DNA from: Scalesia atractyloides
Lineage: Eukaryota; Streptophyta; Magnoliopsida; Asterales; Asteraceae
Length of the DNA: 64,000 nucleotides
NCBI GenBank assembly: GCA_947069175.1
Contig: CAMTDV010000009.1
Span: 7,881,163 to 7,945,162 of the forward strand
Reading direction: 5' to 3'
The notes below the pieces were generated by a model. The model was not told the DNA's origin. It saw only the letters and a list, made by a program, of their open reading frames with translations, and searched no databases. A program made the translations under genes and the position numbers. Positions within the stretch are counted from its first letter, which is position 1; each line of letters opens with the position of its first letter. Of this stretch, positions 33,741 to 46,199 are shown in pieces.

Positions 33741-35333
33741 ATAGATCCAACGGGTCAATCTGCGATGTCAAATTGACACGAACACAACCCCTTTAGTTAA
33801 GTGTGATCACAGGCCACAAGTTTTACCTAAAACAGTTCCCTACCCGTTTAGACGTGGGGACATCCTAAATTTGTAAATAATGCATTGAAATAATAAAGTA
33901 ATTCACATTTGGATATCAAAGCCCATATTAGAAAGAAACCTTGGAAAATGCCCATGAAGGGTAATTTGGTAAATTTGTCACACACCTAAAATTAAGGAAA
34001 AAAGAAAACCATAAACCCCTTGATTCTTGCAAACCAAGCTTCCATTCTAGAGAAAGAAAGTGTGTGTGAAAAAGAAATCGGGGTTTGGTGAAGATTCACC
34101 AAATTTCACGCATAAGTTCAAAGGAGAGCTAGCATGAGATCGTCATCAGAGTGCTCCTCTTCTGGTGACCAAGATGTCATAAAAAGGGGCGAATGTCAGC
34201 TATTTGAAGGGTTTAGGCTTGGGTTCGAATTTTTCAAGGCTCAAAGGTGATTTTCCTCACTATAGCTTATGTTTTTTACATGTGGTTATACATGGGACTT
34301 CATAAAAAACCCTTAAATGAAACATTGGGAATCATAAAGTCAGGAAAAACTTGAGGTGCTTATAAGTCTTTATCATCACATCTCATATCTAGGTTTTTCT
34401 TTAAAGAACGTATACTTTTTGCACAGTATAGTTTTCGCATGGCTTTTCATACGAGTAGTTACTTTCGCTTACATAGTTTTCAGGTAATATACAAAGTATA
34501 ACAAGTGTAGTTTTTGCGTGAAGAGTACTTTTCGCTTGCATGGTTTTCACGTAGTATAGTTTTCACTTGGTTCCGTGCGAAAAAGTTATCTTGTCCAGCT
34601 GTTTAGGCCCAAGCGAAAAGTCGATAGATCCCATGCAAGTCTACTTTTTGCATCAAAGTTGTGTATGATAGTTGACTCATTTCACTTGTAAACCTATACT
34701 CAGATTTGACTCAATCGTATACGGGTTCAAAGAGGGTTAACACAACAAGTTCATAGTATTCATATCCTCTAACACACGTGAGTTTCTAGATCCCTTTTTA
34801 CATTACTATTTTGGGGTGGTGTGCTTACTTGTTAAAGCATTTTTAAAGTAAAGTGTTATGTTCTAAAGTATAACATGGTTTGATAAAGTGTGCTAAAGTA
34901 AAGTTTGTCTATAGAATTATATAGCTATAACAAAATCAACAGTATGGCTTCCTGCCTGATAGGTGCCAAGAATGTGATAAAGAGACATGTCTAAAGTTAA
35001 CAATCTATGAATTACTAACACGATACGCGTAATGTTTTTTTAAAGACAAAATGATAAAGTGCTGAAGTGAAGAGTATTTATAGTATGCATGTTGCATTAT
35101 TAAAGGACAAATGACACTTATCACGTCTAAAGTTAACCCAGACGTCTTAAGCTAACACAAAAGTCTCAAACAACGTCTAAAGTTAACGATGTGGTCAGAA
35201 GTGTGACTAAAGTTAACGGATACGTCTAAATTTAACGTCGTGACCAAGTATATAGGGGCGTTGCTTTTATAGTTTGCTGATGGTTCTACAAATATGTATA
35301 GTATAGTGTGCATGTTATCGTTTATAGCATTAC
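33741..35333. other. Older LTR-like non-coding sequence
   Basis: No coding potential. Repeated phrases such as TTTTCGCTTGCATGG/TAGTTTTC (34420-34640) and CGTCTAAAGTTAAC (34989-35236), plus a leader-like CACACACCTAAAATTAAGG segment near 33980, suggest an eroded LTR into which the element at 35334 inserted. The sequence resumes at 43220. Confidence 0.35.
34989..35236. repeat. Interspersed array of CGTCTAAAGTTAAC
   Basis: Six related copies start at about 34989, 35124, 35143, 35174, 35204 and 35223. Spacing is irregular, so this is not a simple satellite. Confidence 0.7.
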
Positions 35334-35850
35334 TATAACGCTTCACATTTTGTACTTTCCTTATTTAGAAAGTGTAATCGTATTTCTATTAATGGAAACT
35401 TGTATTCGTATCGCTTTCGTATTTTATTTCCAATCTTATAATCCGAGGCTTTGATCATAATGGAAATTCATTTTATACATATGCGTGTTACCTTTCATAT
35501 TTGTGTTATATACGCAATCAATATTCAAATAGGTGTTTATACGCAAAACCGAGACTTAAAATATACTTCGGATACCTATAAAACAAGCTAAAATACAAGA
35601 AAACATTATAAAATAACCTAGTTACAAAATTCAAGGACTAAAAGTGAGCAAAACCAAAAGCTTTTCCACCTCTTTTCTCCTCAAATCACCTTCCACCTTT
35701 TTTTAAGCCAATCATATTTCACCATTCTCCACTTCCTTTCTCCTCCAATCACCTTCTACTTTTTTAAGCCAATCATATTTCACCATTCTCCACCTCCTTC
35801 TCCTCCAATCACCTTCCACCTTCATTAAATCCTGAACCCTAATACTCACT

Positions 35851-35858
35851 TATAAATA
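35851..35858 (+). promoter_or_regulatory. LTR TATA box
   Basis: TATAAATA followed by CAAGCTTCCACC; the same site is at 41443-41450 in the 3' LTR. It likely sets the U3/R boundary about 30 bases downstream. Confidence 0.6.
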
Positions 35859-36536
35859 CAAGCTTCCACCACCTCCTAAACATTTCCACACACCAAATTT
35901 TCTCTCAAACTCCCAAATTGTCTAAGTCTTCCAAGCATGGAAGAAAAATCTAAGTGTTCTAAGTGAGTTTTCACTCACATTTCTTCATCTTTTTCTTCAT
36001 TTCTTCTTTCAAGCTATTTGGGCAACATCTAGAAAGGTTTCCACAAGTTTGCCATGGCAAACTAAGGTGGAACATCACCATTTTGAGGTCCAAACTTTCT
36101 GTTTTACTAGGGTTTATGCAACCCACAAGTTATGAAACCAACCGAGCTTGCCAAGAAGTTTATGGCAAGTCTTGTGTTTTGGTATAGGTGTGAATACTTG
36201 GAAGCCTTGGCTATCCTATCTTCATTCCACCACCTCACTTGATGTTTTACCATTGCTATCTCAAGTAGTTTGCTAGATTAAAAGTAACTAACCCGTCTAG
36301 CATCCAACACTTAGTTAACTCTTTCCATGTCGGAATATTTGGCTACTTGATATAGTGATTGGTTGTACATTTCCTTTCATTTATGACCATCCGAATCATC
36401 CTTGTGATGATTTGTGTATTGGTGAATTTTACAATGAGGTTAAAGGATGGTTTTCCTCCTACATCCATGCATGACTTATATGACAATCTATGATATTCTT
36501 GTTGGACTTAGCTTAGAATTATATTATATAAACTAT

Positions 36537-36539
<3 letters not shown>

Positions 36540-36607
<68 letters not shown>
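36540..36607. repeat. TA microsatellite in the 5' LTR
   Basis: Pure TA run; the equivalent tract in the 3' LTR (about 42145-42182) is shorter and interrupted by GTA and GATA. Confidence 0.95.
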
Positions 36608-36612
<5 letters not shown>

Positions 36613-37660
36613 CATAACTGAACCGTTGATGATAATCAAAAGGTTTACTTGTCATGGGAGTAAGTTATATTGTCTAAGACTTGAACCTCTCGTTATGACT
36701 CTAATGGGTATTTTGACCCATGAAATCACATCAACCCATACGGCAATTATAGTGTCAAAACGAGTGATTAAGTCTACACAATTACTTTCTTATATATATA
36801 TATATATATATATACACTCTTTTATACTTGATTCCAAATCCAAACATCCCGTAAACTCCAAACACTCAAGCACACTCATTCCACCATTCCCACCAACTCG
36901 TCGATACTCGGATAAACTGAAAAACTTTGCAAACTTGTGAGTATACTCGTCCCTGTTTTACTTTTACACATTTGGGTGCAATACATGTACTTTATTCAAA
37001 ATCACATAAATATGCTTATACATAGATCACACCACAATCTTTATACATACTCTATGTGCTAAACTTGAAATCACACATGCTTATACTTAGTCATTAACTT
37101 CGATCAAGCATACCTTAACATGCATATCGCTATAGGAGTAACGCACCGCCCGTAAACTTGAGGTCATGTTAAGTTAAACACATACGGTCTTATCGTTGCT
37201 ATGATAAGATTACGCTAGCGGGAAACTTTGGGTTGACTTGTATAATGGAACGATAGTTTAATGTATGTTAGCCTCGAGAATCTACATTTATGCATGAAGA
37301 TTTGTTTAAAACATTTATACTATGCTACTATTCAAACTTGTATACCCGCCAATGCCTTGTGTGTTGAACTATACCTTAACATGAATTGCAGGATCGAGTT
37401 CGTGACGCTTCAAAAGAATCTACTAGGAAGGACTAGAAACGCACCTAAGCTTTAATTTATGTTTATAGATTAGTCATATGATACGTGTTGTACTTTATTT
37501 ATTTCAAATTTGTTGTAATTCTATTTCAAATAATGTACTTGATGTTAGCAATGAAATGAAATTGTTTATTAAATACTTGTCATATTTAGTGTTATGAAGT
37601 CTCGAGCAATCTATTTACGTACCCCTCGATGATTCCGCCATTGGTTGGGGTGTGACAGAT

Positions 37661-37673
37661 TGGTATTAGAGCC
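37661..37673 (+). promoter_or_regulatory. Primer binding site
   Basis: TGGTATTAGAGCC lies three bases after the 5' LTR end. It matches the common TGGTATCAGAGC, complementary to the initiator tRNA-Met 3' end, with one change. Confidence 0.85.
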
Positions 37674-40600
37674 ATAACTATAGGGAATTAGGAATTGCAA
37701 TGATTTGACCTAATCTATAGTCTAAGTACCCATACTTGACCATTCTTGATTTCATGCTTCAAATACTCAAATTCTCCCTATTTGCTTCTATCTCATCTTT
37801 TGCCTTAAAATTTCGTATGTCTTTCCTACAACGATTTACCATACACACATGAGGACGTGAACACACTTGCATTATACAAACGAGACGATTTCATCAAAAT
37901 AGGAGTGAAACCCTCATTTTGGTGAAAGACTCCCAATCCGCATTCTCGATTTCCATGAAATTATACATCAAGTTAGGAGTGACATCCTCACCTTGATGAA
38001 ATTTCGCCATGCTTATTCTAGTGGACCCTTACCAATGAGTTGGATTCAAGCCCTTACCTCGTTTGATAAGTATTAACCACACTTAGGGAATGACGTTGTC
38101 AAGTTAGGGGTGATACCCGCACCTTGGTAACTAGTCCCACTCGTCGATTTTCGAATCCCGCCAAAGTCTTGAACTTTCAATTCACTAAGGACATGTAGTA
38201 ACCGAAAGGGTGAATATCGTTAACCAAAATTTCGGCAAGAGTATTTTACCTATTAGGCCAAAGCATGCTTCCCAAACTCAAAAGAACTTTCGATCACTTT
38301 GGTTAGTCAAGGTTTCGTTTCGGAACAATCCAAGTTTTAGTCCAAACCATCATTATATTATATCAATTTTATGCATAACGTAATTCAAACATCCCTTTCT
38401 TTCAAAATTCAAATTATTTTCACAATGATTACTCACGTATCATACTTATACTTTTCATGTACCTTACACATTATTTATAAATACGATTTCAAAAACCTCA
38501 CCTACAAGATAAACACCACTCGCATTCACAAATATGGAAGTCTTATCATCAAGATAGGAGTGATTCCCTTACCTTGACGATTTGACTCTGCCCATTTCTC
38601 GAATGAATCTTGTCCTTGAGATAGGAGTGATGTCCACACCTCCATAGAAGATCAAATCACAACTCGACTATTTTCGTAACAATCACTCGATCAAAACTTA
38701 TACTCAAACCTTTTATCATTGTTTCATTTTTTCTCATTTATGCATAAATCTCGAACCTTATTATTTTTATCCAAACGATTTCTCACCCTACAATTTATTT
38801 CGTAAATCACATACACGAAACTCCTAATGATACTTTAAATGTTTCTTTCACAATTTTCAAAAACTTTATGAAATGCTACCTATCAACTTAGTCGGTCTAA
38901 CGAACCTCTTGCCCTTAATTTTCATAATTCGTCCAATCGCAAAAACACACTCACTTTACACTACCATTCTAAAGACAATTTATTTCCAACAAGAAACCAA
39001 CGAAAACTTTCTCTTACATACGTATAAGTCCACTTTGCTTAAATACTTTCCAAAGCTTAGTTTTCCACGAAAATTTTCAAAACACAACTTTCCTCATATC
39101 AATATAAAAATAAAGCAAGCTCACCATTTTATAACCTTTTCAAAATTCGCTTATACACAAATCTAAATCTGAACACATGAGCAAGAAAATTTTATAAGAT
39201 CGGATAACCTACGACGTATGCAAATACAAATTTTTAAAACAAAAGTAGCATTTCTTTTTACAAACCACATCTTACATAAAAAATTAATACTTTTCTCAAT
39301 ATTCAATCGACACTCACAATTCTGGTCCTTCATTACCGACAAACCCGACTTATTTTATTTTAACCAACTCAATGTTTTGACTCAAGCAACTATACACATG
39401 CATGTCGCCTTACACGTTTCCATTTATGCAGTCAATATTACATGACAATCTTACACACGCCATTACACTATGTATTTTACACACTCGCAACTTCATGGTA
39501 ACTTATATATGCTAAATCCCATTTTATTCCACTTATACGCTCGATACTACATGCTAATGTTATACGTATTTGTCTTCAATCATACTCAAAATTTATACAT
39601 TCGCACTACTTGGTAGTCATACTTGAAATCTATAAGTAGGCATAACCCGAGTGGTTTCGCATACGTTTGACACACTCATAGTTACATACAATCATGCTTA
39701 CATACTTAAGTTTTATATGCTATCTTACACAGACATTTTGCTTGTAATACTAAAATGTAACCTGACCCGTACACTAATAGTACAAACTGTGGATCATGCA
39801 TAAACCAAAATAATCGCGGGTGCACACAAGATTATATTGGTAGGCGCATGAAAACCATAGTGGGTTCTACTGTGTATCGCAACATGGAACGTAACATGAC
39901 ACCGAATAGCAAAACAGACGTAACATGATGTGAACATGGTGGATACGTCGCAAGTACCTCCTATATATAAGTGTCCCTACCATGTTACCAAACTTTCGTA
40001 AAATGTGCCATAAGAAATTCGGTGATTTCCCGCACCTTGTTACATACATTTGATTTATAACAAACTTTGGTGACCCAACTTCGAAATATTTGGTACTCGA
40101 TTATCCAAGACAAAACTTCATTCTCAAAATCGTTAGCTATAACCGCTACAACTATCACTTGCATCTATCAACTTTGGGGTTCGTATTTCATTCAATGTCC
40201 ATACCATTCTTATCCCTCGCTTACACCTACCAAATCGTTCATAAGCTCTCATACCACGAATATTCCCAAATTCTCCCCTTAACATTTCATCCAAACTTTA
40301 TTTTCAGTAAATCTGCCTAAACAATTTATCCATGTTTACAAACATCCTCAACAATTCGAGTCAGTCAGTTGACTTTTAAGATATCTTTCGTTCTTTAGTA
40401 CGCGCAACTTCAACTAGACGGCCTACTACCGCAAAAAATTTTGAAACCACAATTTATTATCATCCTGTTTTCTCACCTATAAACATCTTTCTACAACATA
40501 TGATTTTACTAATACACATCAGAACCGATAAAACAATTCTTACAACCAACGGTACGAGCCGCACATTACCTTGCATCCTTATTTTTACAAAAAAAAAACA

Positions 40601-40926
40601 TCTCTTCTTAGTCACATCCCTTTTGAAAACATTCCTCTAACCAAATAAATCCAACTCGGTGAAACCAACGTTGCCGATACACCCCTACACGTTTTACATG
40701 TTCTTACATTTACTTATTGATGTCTCAAAAACACCTTAGTAAAAAAAGTATACTTTTACAAACCTATCTTTTTATCCCTCGGAATTTCCGTGCTTTTCAA
40801 CTCTATTATACACAAGTTTCGCCTAAACTTTAAAATTTCGTAATCTTGATTTTGGCGAAACGTTTTAACCAAAATGCCTTTTTTAAAGTCTTCCTCTTGG
40901 ACGAAATTTCCAAAAGTATGGGAGAC
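37674..40926 (+). other. Non-coding interior of the LARD-like element
   Basis: Stop-dense in all frames; no gag, protease, RT or integrase motif. Notable content is five dispersed copies of an AGGAGTGATNCCCTCACCTTG-like phrase (37899-38640) and a segment at about 39935-39995 (GGTGGATACG...ACCTCCTATATATAAGTG) that recurs in the gypsy LTR at 59597-59640. A polypurine-like AAAAGTATGGGAGAC (40912-40926) precedes the 3' LTR. Confidence 0.75.
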
Positions 40927-43219
40927 TGTAACGCTTCACATTTTGTACTTTCCTTATTTTAGAAAGCGTAATTGTATTTCTATTAATGAAAACTTGTATT
41001 CGTATCGCATTCGTATTTCATTTCCAATCTTATAATCCGAGGCTTTGATCATAATGGAAATTCATTTTATACATATGCATGTTACCTTACATATTTGTGT
41101 TATAAACACAATCAATATTCAAATACGTGTTTATACGCAAAACCGAGACTTAAAATACACTTCGGATACCTAAAAACAAGCTAAAATACAAGAAAACATT
41201 ATAGAATAATCTAGTTACAAAGTTCAAAGACTAAAAGTGAGCAAAACCAAAAGCTTTTCCACCTCCTTTCTCCTCGAATCACCTTCCACCTTTTTTAAGC
41301 CAATCATATTTCACCCTTATCCGTCTCCTTTCTCCTTCAATCACCTTCCACTTTTTTAAGCCAATCATATTTCACTCTTCTCCACCTCCTTCTCCTCCAA
41401 TCAGCTTCCACCTTTATTAAATCCCAAACCCTAATACCCATTTATAAATACAAGCCTCCACTACATCCTAAACATTTCCACACACCAAATTTTCTCTCAA
41501 ACTCTCAAATTCTCTCAAGTCTTTCAAGAAAGGAAGAAAACTTAAGTGTTCTAAGTGAGTTTTCACTCACTTTTCTTTATCTTTTTCTTCGTTTCTTCTT
41601 TCAAGCTATTTGGGCAACCTCTAAGAAGGTTTCCACAAGTTTGCCATGGCAAACTAAGGTGACATCACCATTTTGAGGTCCAAACTTTCTGTTTTACTAT
41701 GCAACCCACAAGTGATGAAACCATCCAAGCTTGCCATGAGGTTCATGGCAAGACTTGTGTTTTGATATAGGTGTGAATACTTGGAAGCCTTGGCTATCCC
41801 AACTTCATTCCACCAGCTCACTTGATGTTTTACCCTTGCTATCTCAAGTAGTTTGCTAGGTTAAAAGTAACCTAACTCCGTCTAGCCTCCGACACTTAGT
41901 TAACCCTTTCCATATCGGAAGTGGCTCATCGGGTTGATGTTTACTTGACTACTTATAGTGATTAGTTGTATATTTCTTTCATTCATGACCATCCGAATCA
42001 TCCTTGTGATGATTTGTGTATTGGTGAATCTTATAATCAGGTTAAAGGATGGTTTTCCTCCTACCTCCATGCATGACTTATATGACAATCTATGATATAC
42101 TTGATGGACTTCGCTTAGAATTATATTATATAAACCATACAATATATATGTATATATATATATATATATATATAGATATATAGATAACTGAACCATTGAT
42201 GATAATCAACATGTTTACTTGTCATGGTAGTAAGTTATATTGTCTATGACTTGAACCTCTTGTTATGATTCTAATGGGCATTTTAACCCATGAAATCACA
42301 TAAACCCATACGGGACTTATAGTGTCAAAAACGAGTGATTAAGACTAGATAATTTCTTTCTTATATATATATATATATATACACTTTTATACTTGATTCC
42401 AAATCCAAACATCCCATAAACTCCAAACACTCAAGCACACTCATTCCCCCATTCCTACTAACTCGTCAATACTCGGATAAACGGAAAAACTTTGCAAACT
42501 TGTGAGTATACTCGACCCTGTTTTACTTTTACACATTTGGGAGCAATACATGTACATTATGCAAAATCACATAAACATGCTTATACATAAATCACGCAAT
42601 AATCTTTATACATTCTCTATGTGCTAAAATTGAAATCACACATGCTTATACTTAGTCATTAACTTCGATCAAGCCTCCCTTAACATGTATAGCGCTATAG
42701 GAGTAACGCACCGCCCGTAAACTTGAGGTCATGTTAAGTTAAACACATACGGTCATATCGTTGCTACGATAAGATTACGCTAGCGGGAAACTTTAGGTTG
42801 ACTTGTATAATGGCATGATAGTTTAATGTATGTTAGCCTCGAGAATGTACATTTATGCATAATGATTTGTTTAAAACATTTATATTGTGCTACTATTCAA
42901 AATTGTATACTCGCCAATGCCTTGTGTGTTGAACTATACTTTAACATGTATTGTAGGATCGAGTTCGTGACGCATTCAAAAGAATCTACTAGGAAGGACT
43001 AGAAACGCACCTATACTTTAATTTATGTTTATAGATTAGTCATATGATACTTGTACTTTATTTATTTCAAATTTATTATAATTCTATTTCAAACAATGTA
43101 CTTGATGTTAGCAATGAAATGAAATTGTTTATTAAATACTGTCACATTTAGTGTTATGAAGTCTCGAGCAATCTATTTACGTCCGCCCCGATGATTCCGC
43201 CAACGGTTAAGGTGTGACA
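40927..43219 (+). repeat. 3' LTR of the non-coding element
   Basis: Direct repeat of 35334-37657. TGTAACGC start, GGTGTGACA end, directly followed by target duplication ATTAC. TATA microsatellites at about 42145-42182 and 42362-42381. Confidence 0.93.
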
Positions 43220-43381
43220 ATTACTTTATTTCATTGAGTAAGTTTTGTTATGTAATGACGTGTCTTACTTGTATATTGTGTTTAACGTTTGCTAGAGTTT
43301 ATAGTTGCATTTATATAATAAAATTTACTCAACGTCTAACTTTTATATACATCATGTTAAAGTTGAATAGCATGAGAGTTA
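43220..43381. other. Flank of the LARD-like element
   Basis: Continuation of the sequence interrupted at 35333, up to the TTA target site (43379-43381) of the next element. Confidence 0.4.
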
Positions 43382-43993
43382 GGGGGTAGGGGCGCTCCAC
43401 TAGTGATGAAATTCCATCACTTACAACATCCAATCAAGTTTTATCACGTCATCAAGCTTTATTCCATCACGAGTGATGAATTTTAGTGGAAATGCCCATC
43501 ATTAGTGATAGGATTTTTTTTAATAATACCCAATGAAAAGCGGGTCAGGTAAATATCTGAGATCCGTATGTGAAGTAGATATTCTCCAACTCCATCTAGC
43601 AATCGAGTCAGATCCCACTTCCTTAGTTATTCTTTTTCTACACACAAATTTATGCGCTTTTCTTCTTCTTCTTCAGGCAACAAAAATGGCGACTGATTTC
43701 TAGACATCCACACACTAGTAAATAATCTATCCTCTAGGGCTTCATATTTCATATTGAGCTCAACAACTTCAATTTAATTCAATCAACTGATTTTGCAGCA
43801 AGCAATTGCTGGACCAAGAGGAAGTGAATGTTGTACACAACGTTCATTCGAACTGTCAACGATAACATCAAGCTTCTTCATGCATTTCACCAACACGCGT
43901 TATAATCACCACGTGTGGTGAACTTCAGTGGTGGCGGTGTTCCACGCGTGGAACTTGAACCACCACGAGCCATAACACTGTGCCCGTCTCCCC
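43382..43993. mobile_element. PIF/Harbinger-type MITE
   Basis: It begins GGGGGTAGGGGCGCTCCACT after TTA and ends ACTGTGCCCGTCTCCCC before TTA (43994-43996). A 3-bp TTA duplication and GGGG(A/T)...GGGC ends are typical of PIF/Harbinger. The interior repeats the GTGATGAA motif and has no readable transposase. A CTTCTTCAGGCAACAAAAATGG segment near 43666 may be acquired sequence. Confidence 0.65.
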
Positions 43994-44019
43994 TTAAGGC
44001 TGACATCCCATCTATGTTA

Positions 44020-44878
44020 GGGGGTAGGGGCGCTCCACTAGGGATGGAATTCCATTGCTCACAACATCCAATCACCATACACCACATCATCGAGCCAAAT
44101 CCATCACTAGTGATGTTTTTTTTTTGTTTTTAAATTATTAATTAACAACAAAATAATAAAATTATAAATTATAAATTTCATTTAAGTAAAAAACAATATT
44201 ACTAGACATACAACTTAAAAATTAAAAGATACACAAACAAAGCCTACTCTTCGTCCGAATCTGGAAATTCCAAATCTAAAAACCTACAAGTTCAATTAAA
44301 TCATATCTCAACCGAAGCTTGTGTGGGAGGATCCGACATGTCCATCTTCTTTAATTGATACATGCATATACTATGTTATGGATTATTTTTTATTCATTGC
44401 ACGAACTGGTCAGTTTAATATCCCCCATCTACCCTTTAAAACACCAAAAGCCCTCTCAACATCTTTTCTTGCCTATTTTTGCAACTTCTTGAAGTTCTTT
44501 TCTTTAACCTCGACAGGAAATGATGGAGCTTTCAAGCGTGTCATTGTCGGAAAACGTATCGCTATCGGTGTCCGTCGGAAACGAATCCGTAGGAGATTCC
44601 ATTTAAAAAATTAGAAGATAGAAAAAGTATGAAAGAATGTATTTTTTTTTTGTGTTGGGAGATTGTATTTGATATTTTTATAAAATTGATTTGTGTATAT
44701 ATATAAAAAACTCATCATCTCAACGGTCATCTTCATTATCAACGTTCGAATTTTTTGAATGCTTAATGCGTGCTCACGGCCACGTGTGGTCTCTTCCACG
44801 CGTTTTTGGAAGGTAGTTGCGGGTGTTCGACGCGTATAAACGCGTGATGGTGGGTCACCACTGGGGCGCCCCGACCCC
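44020..44878 (-). mobile_element. PIF/Harbinger transposon, internally deleted
   Basis: TTA at 44017-44019 and 44879-44881 flanks ends GGGGTAGGGGCGCTCCACT and AGTGGTGACCC...-side complement CACTGGGGCGCCCCGACCCC. The left end is almost identical to the element at 43382. On the minus strand it holds the first and last parts of a DDE transposase with the middle missing. Confidence 0.8.
44230..44610 (-). pseudogene. PIF/Harbinger transposase remnants
   Basis: From an ATG at about 44602 the minus strand reads MESPTDSFPTDTDSDTF, an acidic Asp/Ser-rich N-terminus usual for plant PIF transposases. After a deletion, ARKDVERAFGVLKGRWGIL follows (about 44415-44475), the hallmark around the catalytic Glu of the DDE domain, then PVRAM and decayed sequence. 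The end reads SDSDEE and a stop near 44250. The DDE centre is absent, so it cannot be active. The plus-strand open frame at 44321-44614 is its shadow. Confidence 0.82.
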
Positions 44879-44881
44879 TTA

Positions 44882-46190
44882 AAGTCTTACGTTTGTTGAA
44901 AGGCTTGTCATTTGGATATTCTGAGCTAATTGGTTGTCTTTGACTTCAAGTTTTCGCTGAATGTTTAATGAAATTTTGTGGTTTAAGAATTGTGTCATAG
45001 TGTAAATGAAAAGGTTGATGTCCCCAGGTTTGGGACGTTTCAAGATGATACCTAGATATGTAATTTTTATGTTAGATAAGTGTTATCTTTTCATGTCATG
45101 CTTGAAATCTCAAATTTAAAAATGGATTCAAAAAAGGAAGGTGTTTTTCGCGGAGAACCAAAAGGATATTCCGTTTCCATTCCCAAAACCTTTAAAAAAA
45201 GAATCAAAATCATCTTGTTGCTTTCGATCTCTATCAGAGAGCCGTAGCTTAGATCTGTGCCAAGGTTTCAAATGAAAAGGATATATGATTTTTATCTGAA
45301 AACCTTCTATTAACCAATTTTTAGGAATTCCGTTTTGAAGAATTGAAGACTAAGAGAATCGGGTTTACTTCTGGACAAAATGAATGTATGAACAAAAGAA
45401 AACCTAAAAAGATTATAGAAAACCAAAAAAATCATTAAGTCATTAACCTTTTAAACTCTACCAATATTTAAATGTCACCAAATAAAAATATCGTTGTAAA
45501 ACTACTAGTTATCAGTTAACCTTTCTCTTTCAATTCCACACAAAATATAAATAAGTAAATAAATTTATGTTCTTTACGCTCATTCTTTTCTCCATTTATT
45601 TCCGTCCATTTTAAACTGAAAATGCATTCTAAAAAATTAAATTACAATCAACTTGATACAGATTTATTATTTTAAGTGGAAACAATAATCTTTATCACCT
45701 TGGCAAAAGAGCTATCTAACCCTAGACCAGCCAAACTTCTTGAAATAGCTGCCATTTATCTATCTCTCCTTTTGTGAAAATGCTAGCTTTATTGGCTAAC
45801 CTAGCTACTGCATGGTCTTGAAGATGATGAATGTATTGCCAATTGGCCAAATGCGTTCACAATTACACAATTCTCGCTGTTCATTGGCCTAGAATGTGAA
45901 GGCTATTTATTTATTTATTTATTTTTATACTTTTCCGGACATTGATAAGTTCAAATAAATTCTTAATACTTTTATTGTGACACATTTTAACCTTTTTATA
46001 CATATGATGAGCCACATTACAATTAATGATTTCTAATTTACAAATTTGTGATATAAGTTTTCATTTAGTAATTTACTTATGTGTTATCTTTCAACATAGA
46101 TATTTGGTTATTATAAGTTATATATATGTGTATGTGTTTAACGTCGACAATTATATGACTTTATAAAACTTCAAATATCATGCATTATAT
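44882..46190. other. Intergenic, nothing firmly recognised
   Basis: AT-rich. A stretch at about 45720-45860 reads open on the minus strand (LANKASIFTKGEIDKWQ) for some 35 codons but matches nothing I know. A TTTA microsatellite is near 45905-45925. Confidence 0.4.
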
Positions 46191-46199
46191 TACAAAATA

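Larger units (their letters stand above)
35334..37657 (+). repeat. 5' LTR of the non-coding element
   Basis: Direct repeat of 40927-43219. It starts TATAACGC where the other copy has TGTAACGC, so the TG end has mutated, and ends GGGTGTGACA. It includes three tandem copies of a roughly 63-bp unit (CCACCTCC...TTTTTTAAGCCAATCATA) at about 35668-35820, a TATA box, and TA microsatellites at 36540-36607 and 36792-36815. Open frames inside are not genes. Confidence 0.93.
35334..43219 (+). mobile_element. Complete non-coding LTR retrotransposon (LARD-like, gypsy-derived)
   Basis: Two long LTRs (35334-37657, 40927-43219) flank a 3.3-kb interior without gag or pol. The 5-bp target duplication ATTAC is exact (35329-35333, 43220-43224). 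A primer site complementary to initiator tRNA-Met follows the left LTR, and a purine-rich tract precedes the right one. Long LTRs with a non-coding interior fit the large retrotransposon derivative class, which must be mobilised in trans. The leader after the primer site (TATAGGGAATTAGG) resembles that of the gypsy element at 60261, so a gypsy partner is likely. The first 100 bases of the LTRs differ at roughly six or seven positions, so the insertion is not recent. Confidence 0.93.

Noticed and set aside
36626..36940. 104-residue frame in the LARD 5' LTR
   Set aside because: It lies wholly in an LTR, contains a translated TA repeat, and is not preserved in the second LTR.
37674..40926. Several 60-97 residue frames in the LARD interior taken as genes
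   Set aside because: No retroelement or host motif, no conserved start context, and composition like the surrounding non-coding DNA.
43666..43870. Captured host gene inside the PIF MITE
   Set aside because: A leader-like CTTCTTCAGG...ATGGCG is followed by an early stop, and no homologous protein can be named.
44321..44614. 97-residue Arg-rich frame on the plus strand
   Set aside because: It is antisense to recognisable transposase sequence (ARKDVERAFGVLKGRW) on the minus strand.
45720..45860. Short minus-strand open stretch as a gene remnant
   Set aside because: Only some 35 codons, with no family recognised.
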